Of a stretch of DNA of 64,000 nt, positions 45,315-58,324 are shown one piece after another. Origin of the DNA: Prostheceraeus crozeri (lineage: Eukaryota > Platyhelminthes > Polycladida > Euryleptidae); NCBI GenBank assembly GCA_907163375.1, contig CAJQUW010015624.1, positions 1 through 64,000 of the forward strand, read 5' to 3'. The notes beneath the pieces are model-generated. The model was not told where the DNA came from. It searched no databases and saw only the letters and a program-made list of their open reading frames with translations. Positions within the stretch are counted from its first letter, which is position 1. Every line of letters begins with the position of its first letter. The position numbers were made by a program, and so were the translations under genes.

Positions 45315-47159
45315 ATCTAAAAAATCGACTTATGACCAATTGGTGTAATGACCGATACATTCGCTTGCTTCCAATTCGCTTTTCCTCTCTCTCTTTCTTA
45401 CCCCATTCTTTTTTCCGACGACAGTTGCATTTTTTAAGTTGAGCGAGAAGAATTCAATGTGTATAGTAGGCTGACTTAAAGTAGCCTGTAATTCAAATTC
45501 TTTGTTATGGAATCTCATCTTAGGAGCAAAATAATTCACCGATTAACATGGAAACAAACCGATTGATTGATTTCATTTATGTAGAAATATGACCTACTAA
45601 TGTACACATGCAAAAGCCAATCGTGCTTTTTGGGAAAATGAGGACAAACTAAATGGAAAAAATAAATACATGAGATTTCAAAGCTTCGACCTCGACCTCG
45701 TTTTCGATTTGAAATTTCGCATCACCCTGGGTTTTATTCAGATATATGTTCCCAAAAAGGCCTTCATTTTAACATACTCACATTTTTTGGTTATAGGATC
45801 AATTAAAAAATCAACAACCACCCCTTGGATTATATAACCTGGAGCAGCTAGGGTTTAAATACTTATGTTTTTAGAAGTGTTTTGAAGCAAAAATTAGCAA
45901 TATGTTTTCTTTGTTTATATATTTTTTCTGCTTTCATTGCTCTTCATTGCTCTTCATTTTCTATAATTTCTTTTGAATTGAATAACCTATTATGTGTGTC
46001 GTCGCCAACTTCAACGACTGTTGTGATGTGTGAAATATAATAAGTTACATGTAATATAAATCACCTGTAATGTCGATGCTCGATAACATGTTATTCGTGA
46101 GTTTACTAAGTTGCATTCTTGCGTGTAACTGCCTATATTTGCTGGCAACAACTCAATTTCTTGAGAGCATTCTGGGCCTTCACATTTGCCTCTCTAACAA
46201 GCCAAGAATATATGGTAGGATTTACAGATTGACCTGCATGCTGTATTTTTTTGAGTAAAACATGAAGATGTTTGTCAGCAATCTATATCATACGAATCAA
46301 TTACTAAATCAAAAACATAACACACGTAAATAGACATGTACTTGTATAAATCACTGTTAGCATGCTTAAAACACAATTTTGGAAAATACGTTTGAAAACA
46401 TAAACTAAAAAACATGTTCAAAAACAATGCTAGATTATAACATAGCCTTAAACTTATTTCCAAAGTGTGGTTTTAAAACCATTTTTGAAAGTAATGTCTT
46501 GAAACAATGTACAAAAAGTGCGTTTTTGAAAGCAGCTTTAGAATATGTTTTCAACTAAGACATTATGTCAACTCCCTTTAGTAAAAATCTATCAAATTAA
46601 TGCTAGTAAAATGAAACCTGATTTTAGTAAAATACCACATCCTGTAATCGTGCCAATTTTTAATCAGGATCATTTCACTATGACAAATTGAACAAGTGCA
46701 TTCAAAATTTCTGTAATCCAGCAATAGCACCAAAAAAAGTATGAATTAAAGCAAAAGATATTTACTTCTACTTCTGCAGGCATAGGTTAATTGCATCTTC
46801 ACATATTTTACGTCATTCATGAAAAATGAAACCTAGACCTTACTATGAGCTTAGGATGCGTCTGCGTAATCTCAACAAATAATTGCCCTAAGCTATTTGG
46901 AAATTGCTCATCACATGTGATTCCGTTCCTTTACTTTAAAATGTTGCTTTCTTGAGAGGACCTTAGTAGATCCAGTAGGTCCTAAGTGATGAGCCTTTTT
47001 TGGGACTAGCACTCATATTTACATAGAGTAGTCACACATGCTTGTCATGCAATCTAGGATACAAAACACTTTTTGCAATCTAAATTTTAAACGATTCGAT
47101 GACGGGGTATTTTCTAGTATTCTTAGTTAAAAATTGTCAGAAATGAATTGCACACTTAC
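45315..47159. other. Intron or intergenic DNA downstream of the EMI-domain exons
   Basis: AT-rich, no open frame with a motif. If the host gene at 47160-47480 continues on the minus strand, this stretch and the 4.0-kb transposon would lie in its next intron, because exon 47160-47230 ends with a good donor and no later EGF-like exon was found. Confidence 0.4.
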
Positions 47160-47230
47160 GAACATCACAATTGCCGCTTGCTCCTCTTTGCCAACCTGAA
47201 CAGCAATCATGATAATATCGAGTTTCAGAT
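47160..47230 (-). CDS. Host gene exon: C-terminal half of an EMI-like domain
   Basis: Acceptor TTTTTCAG and donor GTAAGTG flank 71 bp encoding SETRYYHDCCSGWQRGASGN followed by CDV. The reading phase joins exactly to the exon at 47388-47480, the split codon CG|A giving Arg. CC-x-GW followed by a spaced Cys is the signature of the end of an EMI domain, normally followed by EGF repeats in secreted or membrane extracellular-matrix proteins. The next exon would start with two bases completing a codon after DV; none was found to the left within the window. Confidence 0.75.
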
Positions 47231-47387
47231 CTGAAAAATTTCACTTTTGTTATGTTCGCATGGAATTGAATGACAAGTTCTATGCTAATTAATGCAAATG
47301 TTTAAAAGATAAACTTGTGAAGCGGTTTGTAATCATGATATAGTCACCAATTCAACCTACACTATTATAAACAATAAATAATATTAC

Positions 47388-47480
47388 CGATATCGGGTAC
47401 ATTTCCCCCAACCAATGAAGCCGCATCTTGTGAAATATCGAACTCTAACTGATCTTGAATATCGACACAAATTGACCGAC
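47388..47480 (-). CDS. Host gene exon: N-terminal half of an EMI-like domain
   Basis: Acceptor TTGCAG and donor GTAATAT flank 93 bp encoding SVNLCRYSRSVRVRYFTRCG and then FIGWGKCTRY. Cysteine spacing together with the following exon (C...C...C...CC...C) matches EMI-type domains. The exon begins with one base of a codon started in an earlier exon, so a signal-peptide exon should lie at higher coordinates. I could not identify it. This is the best evidence that the locus is host chromosomal DNA. Confidence 0.75.
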
Positions 47481-50400
47481 CTGCAAGGAAAATGTGAAGA
47501 ACAATTTTAAATTTGAGCAAGAAGCTATGTGCTGTAATATTCACGCTGATTCAGGAAGAAACAGATGCTCATTCATACGATATCACACACAGCTCAAATG
47601 CTTAGGAAGTAAAATGACTGTTAGAAGCTCATGGCATTATTTTCATGGACATTTCAGTTCATTTTAGTTCTATTCATATCCATTTGATGATACAAAATAA
47701 TGAGTTAAATTTTCCTAGTTTAACTTTGAAAAATGAAAGATTATATTCCAAAGCACGCATATACTCATAAAATCAAATGCACATTTTAATTCCGAAACAT
47801 GAATGCTTGTTGATCGATGCTTTACAGCAAACTTCGATAGAAAAATTTGGTTGTTGACCTGTTTCCAGGCACGCGGGAACGAATTCTCGGTAGGGGAGGG
47901 GGAGGCTAAAATTTTGGTTGTTGCAAAGCAACTTTTTGAGCGGTCCCCGGAGGTATTACTCATATTCTGGCAGACACTGTACTTGTCTTAGATGAGGCTC
48001 TGATTTTACTAATTTTTGCATTCATGCTCAATCTTATCATGAATTCATGGGTTCAGTTTTTTTGCCATCATTTCCCATGTCCTAAGTTTGCTTCATTTTT
48101 GTCATGCTTAATGACAAATCTTGCCCTCCAAAGTAAGACACACGTTTCATGACAACATGTACATGTACGTGTACTACATGTACGTCAATCCATATTTTGT
48201 CACACCAGTATAGACCTACATATATTACAGCCATTCGAATTGTCCTGCAACTATTACTTATAAGTAATTATAAGTATAGCAATATTATAAGAGATTATTT
48301 CAACAGTTAGGAAGCAAGGATTTAATTTTATTTAATTCTTTCCGTTTTGGCAAATTTTTAAAACACTTGTTTATCAATATATTACTATACTTCGTTGCAT
48401 GCTTCATGTATAGCCTACTAGGCCTAATTATCATTATGCTGTATAATGTTGGATATGACGCTCCGCGAAGGCTGGAATAAGTCGTCAATTCATTTGAGGC
48501 GTATTTTTACGATATAGTTTGCCTCTACCACATATGCGACCACCGATAGAAAGATTTATTACATATACTCACACACATTATCAGAAGCCTCTAAATGAAC
48601 TGTACTAAAATGATTGATGAAACTAAAGCAACTTGTTGTAAAAATGTAAAATGTCAAATTGATATGGGGCCTCTGCATCCAACACTAAAAAATGATGTTT
48701 ATTAAACAGGCTCACCTAAGTCTGCAATCTTTAATCGCATATGTTGGCTTTTGATGGAGAGCACATAAGCTTGTCGTCCGCACAAGCAGCAATTATACCA
48801 GATATGTTTTCAGAATCAATTTTGCATTATTGGGGTAAAAGGTTGATCATCATAAAAGATCATTTATTAAACTTGCCTGAAATTGAAGGCGTACAATGAA
48901 CTAGTAATGGCGTCAATCAATATTTTTGTGGTTGTATCAGCGCTATTTCTTTCACTAGTAACGCAGTTCGCTCATTGGAAAGTGAAATGTGTTTGAACGC
49001 GTATGGTGGTACAGTTCAAATCTAACAAAAAGCACCTCATCGAAAAACATGTAGCCTTGGTCTAAATGCACTCAAGCCTGGGTAAGATGGACCTAAAGCA
49101 GCATACACAGAGACTATTTTTGAGCAATACAGTCTTTACAATCGAAATTACCATATGCTTATTGCTGGTAGACTGAACGACCAACAAACTGATCCTGTGA
49201 ATATCGAAGTTGACCACTTACACTTCTAAAAGCAGTTGCTGTAGAATTTGTAGACATAGTACTTATATTCAGTCGATTTTTTATCCATGCATGTAGTATC
49301 TAAATGAAATTAGATTGCTGGAGAGGGACGGAGGTCATTGAAATCTAAGTGATAGGGTTATACATAAAAATCAAATTTATAAAATTGACGGTAGGGCTAT
49401 CGAAGTGACCTTCACCTTCATTTTTCGCCACTTCACCGTTAACGGGCGTACTTTAAATGCTAATAGAACAGATCGTTAATCTCGATAAAATGCGTAAAAG
49501 TTCCTGTGAAATAGTAAAAAAGTGTCCATTTACAATAGTTCTGCTCTATTAAAATACCAAAAGTTGAAAATTATTGACTCTCAAAAATTGCCGATTTTCG
49601 AAAAATTATCTCTGATTTTTACATCAGTTCCCCATGGCGCCTCTTTCGCTCCGTGTCGACCACTGATAATCCTGCACTTCATTCAACAGACGGCCTATAC
49701 GCACTGAGGCCTTGAGGCTGATGATCAATAATTATTTGCATTCTCAATCACCTTGTGATTTACAATTTCATGAACTTAATAAAATGGATAATTCACTCTA
49801 ACTTCACAATTTAACTACAAAAAACTTGCTGGCTACAATAGCAATCAAACCTAAATATGAAGAACCCGAGTCACCGCATTGTGCCGTTGACACTGACCCG
49901 CACCGCTGGTGTGTATACTATCATTTCTAGCTTATTACTTTGGCAACGATTTCGGCAAGCGATGAGCAAATGATTTTAAAAGTGGTTACTATGCTCGAAA
50001 CTCCCTCGCTGAAATCCATCCGCGGAGATGTAACTTCAAAATAGAAACCTCAGCCTCTCCACGCATTGCTTTGACGAACAAGATTTCAAAGACTACTCGC
50101 ATCTTCGTCTTATTTTACCATTAACCAGATTGATTTTTCAATTATCACTCCTGAGGGTCGTTACGAGGACAGGTCGAATTTCTGTGGCAGATCCGTCTGA
50201 CGAAGTTGTTGCAGAAAAGGTTCTTATATCTTGTGGTCAGGTTGTCCCACTGGCAGAAATCTGATGTAGATTCTCAAAATTTGTTGGAATCGTCAAGCAT
50301 TCTGAAGATATGACATAGATTTGCGCTAGCGATGAAGGGCTGCTATTGCATTTAATTAAGAGATGCGTTGAGATTCTCCGCCCACTCAATAAGTTCTCGT

Positions 50401-52994
50401 AGACTTCGCGAAAAGTTCCCACTCATCGCACCGCCAGGAGATTGAAGATTAAGTAATATAAATCTGTGCGGTTTTGTATCAGTGGGTGGGCTCTCCACCT
50501 CCGAACTCGCTATGCTTGACACTACCTGATTCATGCACAATCAAGAGTCGCGTCAATAATGAAATGTGGAAGTCAATTAAAAAGTCTGAGAAGTCAATTA
50601 ATAATTCTAAAATGCTTTGGAAATACGGATTTGTATCTGTATATATATTTATATATTCGTACAAATGCTCGTATTTGTCTTGTACTTGTTTGATGAAGTC
50701 TATCGATGAATTATATTCCATGATCAATGTGTCTGACTGAATATTTCGGAGTTGCTACAAGAAAGTGAAATTTCTAGAGGGGGCTCAGGCCTCCCTAGCC
50801 CCCGCGTGTTCCCGCGTGCCTGCCTGCTTCGTTTGCACAGCCGACTCAATGTTTAAGTGCCACATGTTTTATCGCATGATCTAAGACATATCACCGTCAA
50901 AAAAAGATCCTAAATTATATCATTCGGTTCTGAATCTCCCAATAATAATCGAGAAACTTTATTTCAGTGACATAAATGTGACATCTATGAATGACATGCG
51001 TCCTCCATAATCCCATTATTATTTAACATGAACTATTAATTTGCTTACCTACTGTTTCTTATGGTTTAATAAACTGAAGCCCTTTTACTGGGCACCGCAA
51101 TAAATCACGCAATTACTGACCGAGATACACTTTATGCAATAAAACAATTGACTTTGTCAAATCTGCCGCAAAGAGAAACTTTTGGTCTAGAATTTTGAAA
51201 GTTCCTTTAAAAAAGCACGCTTTACAAACAAAAATTCAAAATTCGAGAGAAAAAGTTTTCACTTTAATCAATTTTCAATTAATTGTTTTGATGCCCGTAA
51301 TAAATACTGAGATTCGAATGAAGTCTATATGCTAGCAAATCAAATTAACACAAGATGAAGCATGCATATTATTATTAATGCATTCCATCATATTGTCTTA
51401 TTAGATTGAAAAAGTGCATTGCAAGCTTTTCAGTTTTTTTTATACTTTTTATCGCCAAAGTTGCGTAACTTCCACTTGAATCATCCATCTTATGACATTT
51501 CTGTTCAATTATAACTTGATAAACATTCATCTGACAGTTATAAGTCCAACTGAACGCTAACATCCTGCCATCTCGACCGCAGCACGTCTAACCATGATTA
51601 GGACACAAATCAACAGAAAGCCAAGGAAGTGCTGCATCCAGACGGCCAGTCAGGTGGTTCGAGGTGTAGGGCTACCGGGATCAGGCCCTACTTTTCGACC
51701 CAGGATTGGCTTCGGTCTGTTGCAAGTTCTTCTTTTTTCGGTCCGTGGCCTATTTTATTTCAGGTAATCCTTTAAATACAGTTGCTAATTACCTGCATGC
51801 TTGTCTTTTTTCAACATATATATATATTTTTCATGATATTTTCCTTTTCAAAATTAAAGTGTATGCGCATACTTTACTAAGCTCATATATTGTATATAGC
51901 TGCCAATTGAATGCAATTTTTGATAAACATAGCAAATATACAGCAAACGTGCCAAAAAATTCCATCTTTGACCAAATTCATTTTGACAGGAATACTGCAG
52001 CCTTAGCAGGAATGAAGAATTCCAAAATTCCAGAAATCTATTTATTTATGAAGTGTACAAGTAGCCTACATAAAAAAGAAGAATCAAAACATGAACGTGC
52101 AAGTAGGTGAAATCTACAAGCAGTCAGAATCCGTTTGACAGTTTTTGAGATTCCTCAAATGTTTGTAGGATTAACTTTGTTTCTCAACACGGCTAATATT
52201 CCGAAGGGGCATACTGTCCACCAACGCATGGCATGTTTCTTCAGTTAAACGAAGTTATAACCGGCTATCTCCTTGCACCAAATTTCTGTGATGGATTCTT
52301 GTAATTGATATTCCTCAATGCTCTTGCCGTCTGCATTGATAAAGCGACATTTTATTGCCTGATTGAATTGTCTAATTATGCTTGCCTCGGCATCATGACT
52401 GAAAGTGGTTCTGCAATTGACTTCATAATCCGTAAGCGATCCGTTTGAACCAGCCAAAATGAAATACAAGAGGTCATGATTGTCTGACATTCGTCCGTCG
52501 AATAGAGAAACACAATAAATGAGATGGTTTCAAAATGGTGAAAACAATGTTCCGGATAGATCGGTAAGACACGTTGTCCTAAATACCGGAAGATAATGGA
52601 TGCAGCTCAGGCCTGTAGACACGGGGGAGGTTTCCTGGCCCCCCTTGAGGTGATGGATGCCCCCTGAGAGTAAGATAACATGAACGCTGAAATAACATGA
52701 ACATTAAAAAATCTTACGGTAAAGATGTCAACCAGACATCGACATGTCTTACCCTCAAGAACAATTAAAAAATGATTATTAATGTATCGACAAACTAACA
52801 TCCGACCTTAATGCTCTGTCCAACATGCATCATATTTCAATTTCACGCATCACTAAGTTATTGCTTGTGCGAGCAGCACCGGTCTCAAGAAAAGGGATTT
52901 AAACATTTGCATGTGTTTCTGATCACTGTCATTGTCTTCAATAAAGATGCAGTGCCTTTCAAATGACAGCTTAAATCGTCGGCGCGTAGCGATA
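47481..52994. other. Mostly featureless DNA, possibly containing further exons
   Basis: AT-rich. A shared CAGGCACGCGGGAAC motif occurs inverted at about 47864 and 50809, next to purine/pyrimidine-rich stretches, and may mark ends of a degraded repeat. An 81-codon minus-strand frame at 52245-52490 and a 134-codon plus frame at 51706-52110 lack recognisable motifs. Confidence 0.4.
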
Positions 52995-53091
52995 TATGCG
53001 ATCATATTATGCATTGTTACTGAGTAAGTAGGGTTGTCCGCCGACATATCACCTGTCATTTTTCTATTAAAGTCGTTCATACTCCAATTCC

Positions 53092-53133
53092 AAATTAGAC
53101 GGCCTTAATTGCATAATTAAGGCCGTCTAATTT
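53092..53133. repeat. Perfect 19-bp-stem hairpin
   Basis: AAATTAGACGGCCTTAATT, loop GCAT, then the exact complement. The counterpart in the other arm, 55840-55881, keeps 16 bp of stem with a 10-nt loop. Confidence 0.9.
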
Positions 53134-53609
53134 GCTATGTAATACCATATTGAGGTAGGAGCATTTCACCAAAGAGGTCTTGATTTCACAATCCATCTTC
53201 GCATTTCCAGTGAAAATGACATTGAAGGAATTCCTATGGTTCATAATTTGGACTCCTAGATATTTCAATCTTTACATACTTCAATGTTCTGAGCTGCATG
53301 GGCTATGTAGGAAATTATCATAGATTTAAGTCTTTTGCAGATCAAAATCTTGGATTTTTGCACATCTGGATGAAAACGGAAACAAGTTGCAAACAACTAT
53401 CCAGTATTCTAATATGCACATTCATACAGGGAATATGTTGAAAGAAGATTCTGGACCCAATCAAGATGATATTAAAGAATTACAAAACTTGCATAAAAAT
53501 AAGCAACTGTCAATATCAGCTGCAATATCAACTGCTAGTGATTGGAATTGTTCACCTACGGCACGTAGCATCAATGGCTATTGGTGTGGATTCTGAACAT
53601 TTTATACAT

Positions 53610-54446
53610 GTCTATTTTTTGTGCAATTAGCAGGCTTATTGTTCTGCTTGGCTACTGATTCGCTTTCTGCTGTCTGTTGGAATACCTTCATGGTGCGCTA
53701 TGCCGATGATGTTACCTTCCTTCATTTTATTCGAGACAGCTCTGAAGATAATCTCCAGCAAGAGCTTAATAGCATTGATAGATGGTCCTCCGATATTGGC
53801 TTGCCTCTCAATAAAAATAAGTGTTTTGTAATGGACATTGTAACAAAAAAGAATCTGGTTTTGTCTGATGTTTATTTTCCAGATGATAATGCCTTGTGTC
53901 AGGTCTCATACATTCGCATTCTGGGCGTTACTTTTTCTAGTGACATGAAGTGGAATTTGTATTTGGATGATTTGGTTATGAAAGCGAGGAAGAGACTTTA
54001 TTTCATGTACAATCTTAAGAGATCGGGTTGCCCTGCTACCCTTATGTACAGATCATATGTCGCTTTTATTCGCTCCATATTTTTATTTGCTTATCCAGTT
54101 TATTGCAATGCACCGGACTATCTGTTTAATAAAATAATGCGCTTGGAGAAGCGAGTGTTTAGGATTATCAATTCGAATGAGTTTCCTTCATTCATCGAAG
54201 TTGCCACAAAGATGTGTTACAAAATGATTTCATCAATTGAGGGGTCGTCTTCTCACCCCTTGTCTGTTATGTTCCAACCACATAATTGTCGACTAATTCG
54301 TTCTCAGTGCACTTTGCGTCCACCATTCGCAAAAACTGAACGCTTTCGTTGTTCATTTATAAAATTTTGTATTCTATGATCTTGCACTTTTGTAATGCGT
54401 TCACCGACTGTAACCATGTGAAGCAATAAAGATATTATTATTATTG
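53610..54446 (+). mobile_element. 5'-truncated non-LTR retrotransposon (LINE) with reverse transcriptase C-terminal part
   Basis: An open frame at 53621-54379 has the RT catalytic box YADDVTFL near residue 27, then a DRWSSDIGLPLNKNKC segment and a LGVTFSSDMKWN region typical of the RT thumb of Jockey/CR1/I-group LINEs. It ends with a tail region (VFRIIN). After the stop come CAATAAAG and a (TTA)n tail, as expected at a LINE 3' end. The frame starts inside the RT, so the element is strongly 5'-truncated. The frame itself is open, suggesting a young insertion. Confidence 0.85.
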
Positions 54447-55437
54447 CAAAAACATATGCTTGCGAAAATCGATTCAGCAGTGTATTTTGGAGAAATGTGG
54501 ATTCTTTCTGGAAATATTTGGTGATCTATTTTCTTTGCTCAAGGGAGTCATGGAATAAATGATAACTGATCAGTGGTGCTTTACTTGCTACTACAATCAT
54601 TGCAGCAATATGTCCATGCCTTATTCATTGTTATAGGACCTACAGGTAAAAGACATGATTAAAATCTAAGGAAAATCTACCGATGATGTAATCAGAAACG
54701 AACAAAAACAAATTGAAACGTCAAAAATTGAGAATAATTTGATTGGTATAACTAATGAAAATGCTAAAAGTTAAGCAAGAATCGTATGAGTATCCATTCC
54801 TTCGGAAGATCCTTTGTCAAGATTTTGGTGGAGAAGTGCAACAAGTGCTGTCTTTCCAAGTGCGCCTCCTCATAATAAGTGGGTACCGATGTCAATGTAT
54901 TTATATCTCTAATTAGACATCTCGTGATTATAGAGCATCACCTGTGAGGCCTTCAAATTATATTAAAAACTCTGACGAACAAATAAAATGTGATTATGAT
55001 GTCAGTGGTTCATAAAATGCGGAGATTATATTGAATAAAAGACAAACCAAGAGTTGGTGATTGATGACTTTCCACGATTTTAAGGTCCTACCATATTGGG
55101 CAATGCAGGAACAGCATTGAAAAGGATTTAAGTTGACCATCGATGATATGATTGTATGTGTACAATGTACATGCATACTGCACAGATTCTTCCGACAATT
55201 TGTCTTCAAGACTGGGCTGGGCGTATTAATTAGTATGTACAGCAATCAATTCAGCTGGATTCTGATGTATTTTACAATAATGACATGAATTGTTGATTAC
55301 CTTTTTCCATGGTTTTATCCAGATACACATTACCGACATTAATCAAGTCTACCAAAGTCAGTGGCCTCCAGTCCACTACATGGTATGAAAGTTGAAAGTC
55401 CCTTAGATATCTTATATCATAGATGTCCCTGATATTA
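54447..55437. other. Sequence between LINE tail and right arm of the inverted repeat
   Basis: AT-rich; no gene, array or RNA seen. Confidence 0.4.
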
Positions 55438-55505
55438 CCTTTCAAATGATCAGCCTAAATCGTCTGGCGCTACGCGACGACGAATTAGGCTGATCATTTG
55501 AAAGG
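55438..55505. repeat. 27-bp-stem hairpin
   Basis: CCTTTCAAATGATCAGCC and on through TAAATCGTC, then the complement after a 14-nt loop containing GGCGCTACGCG. A related half (CCTTTCAAATGACAGC...CGTCGGCGCG) occurs at about 52954. Confidence 0.85.
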
Positions 55506-56182
55506 CTAAATTGAACAACAGCAAGCTCTAAACATGCAACATTTCAATGATTTTTGACATAGAAGTCTAGAATTGTGTCATAACTGTATTAGTATATGCA
55601 TTGTTACTGAACCTAAAATCTATGACATCAAAAATCCAAGATTTTGATCTGCAAAAGACTCAAATCTATGATAATTTTCTGCATAGCCCATGTACATGTA
55701 GCTCAGAATACTAAAGCATGTCAAGCTTGAGATATCTACGAGTCAAAATTGTGAACCATAGGAATTACTTCAATGTCATTTTCACTGGAAATGCGAAGAT
55801 GGATGGTGAAATGCTCCTACCTCAATGGTATTACATAGCAAATTAGACGGCCTTACTCATGCAACTAAGGCCGTCTAATTTGGAATTGGAGTATGAACGA
55901 CTTTCATAGAAAAATGACAGGTGAAATATCGGCTGACAAACCTACTTACTCAGTAACAATGCATTATGATAATTGTAAACAAGAAAGGAAGCTGGACTTA
56001 CACTATAGATATAATATAACCTATATATATGCTCATTGACAAAATTTTTGATACATTTACTTCTTTAACTTCTTTCATTTTTGACTGGCATATATACATG
56101 TATGTATGATACCTTGATAATTTAGTCACAATCTCCACCAAGTCGCTAGCACAGAAAAACAACGCATGTAGCAGATTCAACT

Positions 56183-56386
56183 TTAGTAACGCGTGTGCCC
56201 CCCTCTAGCTCCAATACATTCAGTAATCCGAGATGGCATGGATTCACAAAGTTTCTGAATGAAGGATGTTTCAAGGAGAAGCCACTGCTCTGTCAGTCTT
56301 TCAGAGAGAATCTTCAGGGACACTGGTGGAAGTGAATAGCGGTCTCTCACTCGCCGCCCAAGCTCGTCCCAATACACTAATCCCAA
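56183..56386 (-). pseudogene. Tc1/mariner transposase, C-terminal remnant
   Basis: 67 codons containing YWDELGRRVRDR, PPVSLKILSERLTEQW and CESMPSRITECIGARGGHTR followed by Y and the stop. This is the unmistakable end of Tc1-like transposases: WDELxRRVR, a linker, then SMPRRxxxVIxARGGHTxY. The DDE catalytic core is absent on the upstream side (56387 onward), so only the 3' end survives. No TIR was recognised next to it. Confidence 0.9.
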
Positions 56387-57429
56387 AAATGTTTGTCACC
56401 TTTTGAACTGCTTTCTAATGTTAATAGGTGGCATCGCTATAAAATTGCCAATTTAAACATATCTATGAAGACATTGGCCACTCTATATGACATGGATAAG
56501 TTAGTCATTAAATTGAAATATATTTCTATGGATGTTGTAATTTGCACTGGTAATAGAAAGCTTTGATTTTGAAGCTAATTGCACTCAAGCACGGTCAACG
56601 AAATGAAAGCATCAAAATTGAGTAATAAAATTGAAAGTGAATAATGATGGAAAATAAAGAAAAGATGGCTTATAGTAGAGACTCTTGGCTTTCCAGTGAT
56701 GAAGATGGCAACAGCTGAAATTTTTCAACTTGTGAATGATTTTAAGGTCGATACCGAGACACACTAAGAAACCAAATCAACGTTTATGAGAGATTTCATG
56801 AATAAAAATATTCTACCGCTAGAAAAGAAAATCCACCGAACGCAGCAACTACCCACTGCTTAGGTCCTGAATAACAGATTTTCATCCGCAGTAGAGTCAC
56901 TAAAGATGTGGAATGAGCGATTGTCTTATAAACGGTCTGCGCAAGGTCAGTATCAGAAAACAGAGACCTCTTTTAACGAGTACAAAGGAGAATGAGAAAA
57001 AGATTGGCTGAGAAAATACGGAAAGAAATCTGGATGATGTGACATTTGCGAACGAGTAGAGCATCAAGAAGAGGTGGCATTGGCTGCTTGAATGACTTAC
57101 AATCCATCGTGGTCGAAGAGATGGATGACAATTCCTCAGAGTGCAATTGATAATTTGATAAAAATGCATGCAAATATTCAAACTTCGAAGAATAAGTGCT
57201 GTGATGAATTCATCAGGTTGTCTCCCTCGTTACTAACATTTTATAATCATGTTGAAATAAATTACCTTTTATCATCACCTAATTACTTTTCTTAGCTCAT
57301 GTAATTGAAGAAATTCTCTCAAGAAAGAAAGCTCATAATTGATTGAAGAAATGGTTATCAAAGTGCTCATTTTTATTAAATAGAGCTATTAAATATGAAT
57401 ATAATAAAAGTTATCAATACGTAACTATA
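56387..57429. other. Unassigned AT-rich DNA
   Basis: No supported gene. A 93-codon minus frame at 56900-57181 overlaps another antisense frame and has no motif. Confidence 0.4.
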
Positions 57430-58286
57430 AGTTTTGGACGATATCGTTCTTATCTCCCCGACGAGGCAAGGAATGGCGGCCATGATAGGAGCGTGCAAGG
57501 GATATGCATCCTCCCATCAAATATCGTTCAACGAAACCAAATCAAAAAACGTAACTTACAGTGGGCAAAGAAAGCACGGTATCAACACTAACAGCGGTAA
57601 TATAAAGCATCTTGGCTTTGAAATCGAGACATCAAAATTCGGGCACCCTTTCATTTCCATCAAGAAAGTTCTGCGCCAATTTTATCAGTCCGTGAATAGC
57701 ATCATGCGAATTCCGTGCTGCACGAATCTGTTTCTGAGATGGCGACTTATTAGAACTTATGCCTACTGTCACATCGACTATGTGTTGCAGGTAGCTCAAT
57801 TTATCGATTTATCCGATCTCAAGATTTTGGACGTCGCAACGCGTCGCACCGCACGTCGTGCTTTCAACCTGCATCACTCGTGCAGCAACACCCTACTTTA
57901 CTTGGTGACTGACTTGACTCCAACATTTATTAGAGCAGCCCAACTACAAGCCAGACCCGACATCCCACCCACATGGAACCAAGACCAGTACAACGCCGTA
58001 ATCAGCCTCAGATTGGCGAACGTTTCAGGAAAAGAGGCAGCTAATTCTGTCAGGGAAACTGCTCAAAAATCAACAACAATAGATGACTACAGACTTCGCG
58101 CACAATTTCTCAAGGCCATTTTGAATCATACTGATCCAATAGCTCGTCAACTAGCCCTGACTCTGTCGACACCAACATCCCTACGTGACTAGTTCCCGCA
58201 ATGCTGATTTCCTTTACTGTCTTTCCTACTTGATTCACTTTTCATTTGTACTTTTTAGTACGTTCAATAAAGATATATATATATAA
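57430..58286 (+). mobile_element. Second 5'-truncated LINE fragment
   Basis: The open frame 57434-58192 begins inside the RT catalytic box (LDDIVLISPT) and continues with HQISFNETKSKNVTYSG, KHLGFEIET and a long C-terminal region ending in SLRD. It is followed by CAATAAAG and a (TA)n tail at about 58271-58286. Different tail and protein sequence from the first LINE, so a separate family. It abuts the 3' end of the Penelope-like element immediately to its right. Confidence 0.82.
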
Positions 58287-58324
58287 GTACTATAGTTTCA
58301 CGGCCATTCGACCGATTATCAAAC
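58287..58324 (-). ncRNA. Degenerate hammerhead-ribozyme-like motif at the Penelope-like element's end
   Basis: On the minus strand: TTGATAA, a 5-bp stem CGGTC/GGCCG with loop GAAT, then T-GAAA, then CTATAG-TA. This is the order CUGANGA, stem II, GAAA, stem III, NUH of a hammerhead. Two core positions differ from consensus. Penelope-like elements are known to carry hammerhead motifs. Probably inactive. Confidence 0.35.

Larger units (their letters stand above)
52995..55975. repeat. Inverted repeat pair (about 370-bp arms) enclosing a LINE fragment
   Basis: 52995-53365 and 55610-55975 are diverged reverse complements (for example CACCTGTCATTTTTCTAT against ATAGAAAAATGACAGGTG). Each arm contains a hairpin based on AAATTAGACGGCCTTA. 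The arms are clearly older than those of the giant palindrome, judging by their many differences and small indels. Confidence 0.8.

Noticed and set aside
48700-48790. Possible exon with donor GTGAGC on the minus strand
   Set aside because: No acceptor found upstream and no frame gives a recognisable domain.
51625-51720. GGTTCGAGGTG resembling a tRNA B box, possible SINE
   Set aside because: No A box at the proper distance and no A-rich or repeat tail.
56900-57181. 93-codon minus-strand frame
   Set aside because: Low-complexity Ser/Phe-rich, overlapped by another frame, no motif.
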